This document shows positions 14,734 to 15,351 of a stretch of 15,351 bases of DNA, in pieces; the stretch's first letter is position 1, and every line of letters starts with the position of its first letter. The notes beneath the pieces were generated by a model, which searched no databases, was not told the DNA's origin, and saw only the letters and a list, made by a program, of their open reading frames with translations. The position numbers and the translations under genes are program-made. Source of the stretch: UBA1181 sp045113275 (GTDB lineage Bacteria; Bacteroidota; Bacteroidia; Bacteroidales; Paludibacteraceae); the NCBI GenBank assembly GCA_045113275.1, contig JBGUIU010000234.1:1-15351 (forward strand), read 5' to 3'.

Positions 14734-15351
14734 TTAATTCAACAGTTCCTTAAACTTCGAAGATTCCGTTGGAAGAATACTTTGCAAGATATCATACACA
14801 TCTTTTTTCTCTTTGGCTGTTGCAGGCTGAAACATATCCAAGAGTTCATTCAATTTAGATTCTACAAAATTTTGCAAAGCAACAGAATAAGGAACTGCAC
14901 GATTCATGTCTCTCAAATAAGGTAAATTATTATAAATATTCGTTCTACCTTTTTCTGTGCTATTAACCATTTCATCCAATCCGAAACGATGGTATTCATA
15001 ATTAATATCACGAAGCTTCTTCAGTCTATCATCCATATAATTGCTGACCAATGCATAGCGATTTCGATCACTATCAAAAGCCTTCCATCCAGTATCATCA
15101 GAGGACTGAGCCAATGCACATATCAATTCAGCCTTTTCAAAATATTTAGTTCCTCCGTATCGACTGAACGAATCAAAATTCAGTCCTAAAATAATATTCA
15201 CATAATAAGCAACGGTAGAAAGCAGATTAGATTCATATACGTTTTCATCAAACTCAAAACGCTGATATTGTGTATATGTAAATTGGAGATGATTATCCAT
15301 AAAATTAAAAAGTGTAGTCGAGTAACCTGAATTATAAACTGGGCGACTTGC
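14734..15351 (-). CDS. porD: DUF4835 / PorD-like protein, 5' end outside the window
   Basis: Only the C-terminal part is present. The frame is open without stop to the window edge at 15351, adding 17 residues (ASRPVYNSGYSTTLFNF) before the methionine at 15300. That methionine is therefore internal, not the start. About 205 residues are visible, against roughly 290-300 for the family, so the signal peptide and N-terminal third are missing. The segments RPVYNSGYSTTLFNF, QYQRFEFD, GLNFDSFSRYGG and the DRNRYAL region match the Bacteroidetes family DUF4835. Some annotations name this family PorD and link it to type IX secretion, although many members occur in species where that role is untested. 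Finding it beside recN is a familiar Bacteroidetes arrangement. Confidence 0.85.
   Translation of the reverse strand, partial: ASRPVYNSGYSTTLFNFMDNHLQFTYTQYQRFEFDENVYESNLLSTVAYYVNIILGLNFDSFSRYGGTKYFEKAELICALAQSSDDTGWKAFDSDRNRYALVSNYMDDRLKKLRDINYEYHRFGLDEMVNSTEKGRTNIYNNLPYLRDMNRAVPYSVALQNFVESKLNELLDMFQPATAKEKKDVYDILQSILPTESSKFKELLN

Noticed and set aside
15298..15300. Methionine taken as the start of the PorD-like protein
   Set aside because: The frame stays open to the window edge, and the upstream residues match the family, so the gene continues outside.

Overview
The window looks like chromosomal DNA from a Bacteroidales bacterium, probably of the Bacteroides type. GC content is low (around 40 % by eye). 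Promoters are Bacteroidetes-like: -7 boxes of the form TAnnTTTG, with a -33 TTTG in the best case, and ribosome binding sites are weak and A/T-rich. The gene content agrees: a DUF4835/PorD-like gene next to recN, a TonB-dependent receptor, a lipoprotein with an acidic stretch after its lipid cysteine, and MarR-TolC-HlyD-permease efflux genes. All complete genes are intact; I saw no frameshifts, insertion sequences, CRISPR arrays or phage genes.

Positions 1-6786, plus strand: a seven-gene cluster that is probably one operon. A MarR regulator (69-536) lies behind a -7 box that abuts a perfect 14-bp palindrome, a likely autorepression site. Next come a TolC-like outer-membrane channel, an HlyD-like periplasmic adaptor and two ABC-2 type permeases. 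No ATP-binding subunit is encoded among them. A YfcE-like metallophosphoesterase and a DUF554 (YqgA-like) membrane protein follow; the first starts 23 bases after the last permease, and the second overlaps it. A probable hairpin terminator closes the unit.

Positions 6797-6950: a stand-alone tRNA-Cys(GCA) with a near-ideal promoter and its own terminator.

Positions 7080-11279, plus strand: a 749-residue TonB-dependent receptor without a SusD partner, followed by a small, probably surface-exposed, calycin-like lipoprotein and a strong terminator. A MATE-family efflux pump starts only 25 bases beyond that terminator. The receptor and lipoprotein probably form an outer-membrane uptake pair of unknown substrate; a link to the pump is speculative.

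Positions 11287-15351: class II fructose-bisphosphate aldolase (plus strand), strongly codon-biased, meets an oppositely directed housekeeping group across a symmetric two-way terminator. Read on the minus strand, that group is DUF4835/PorD-like (5' end outside the window), recN, rnhB.

The most interesting items are the exporter cassette without an ATPase and its operator, and the receptor/lipoprotein pair of unknown substrate. Neither is clearly a new class of system; both are plausible, incompletely characterised Bacteroidetes modules.
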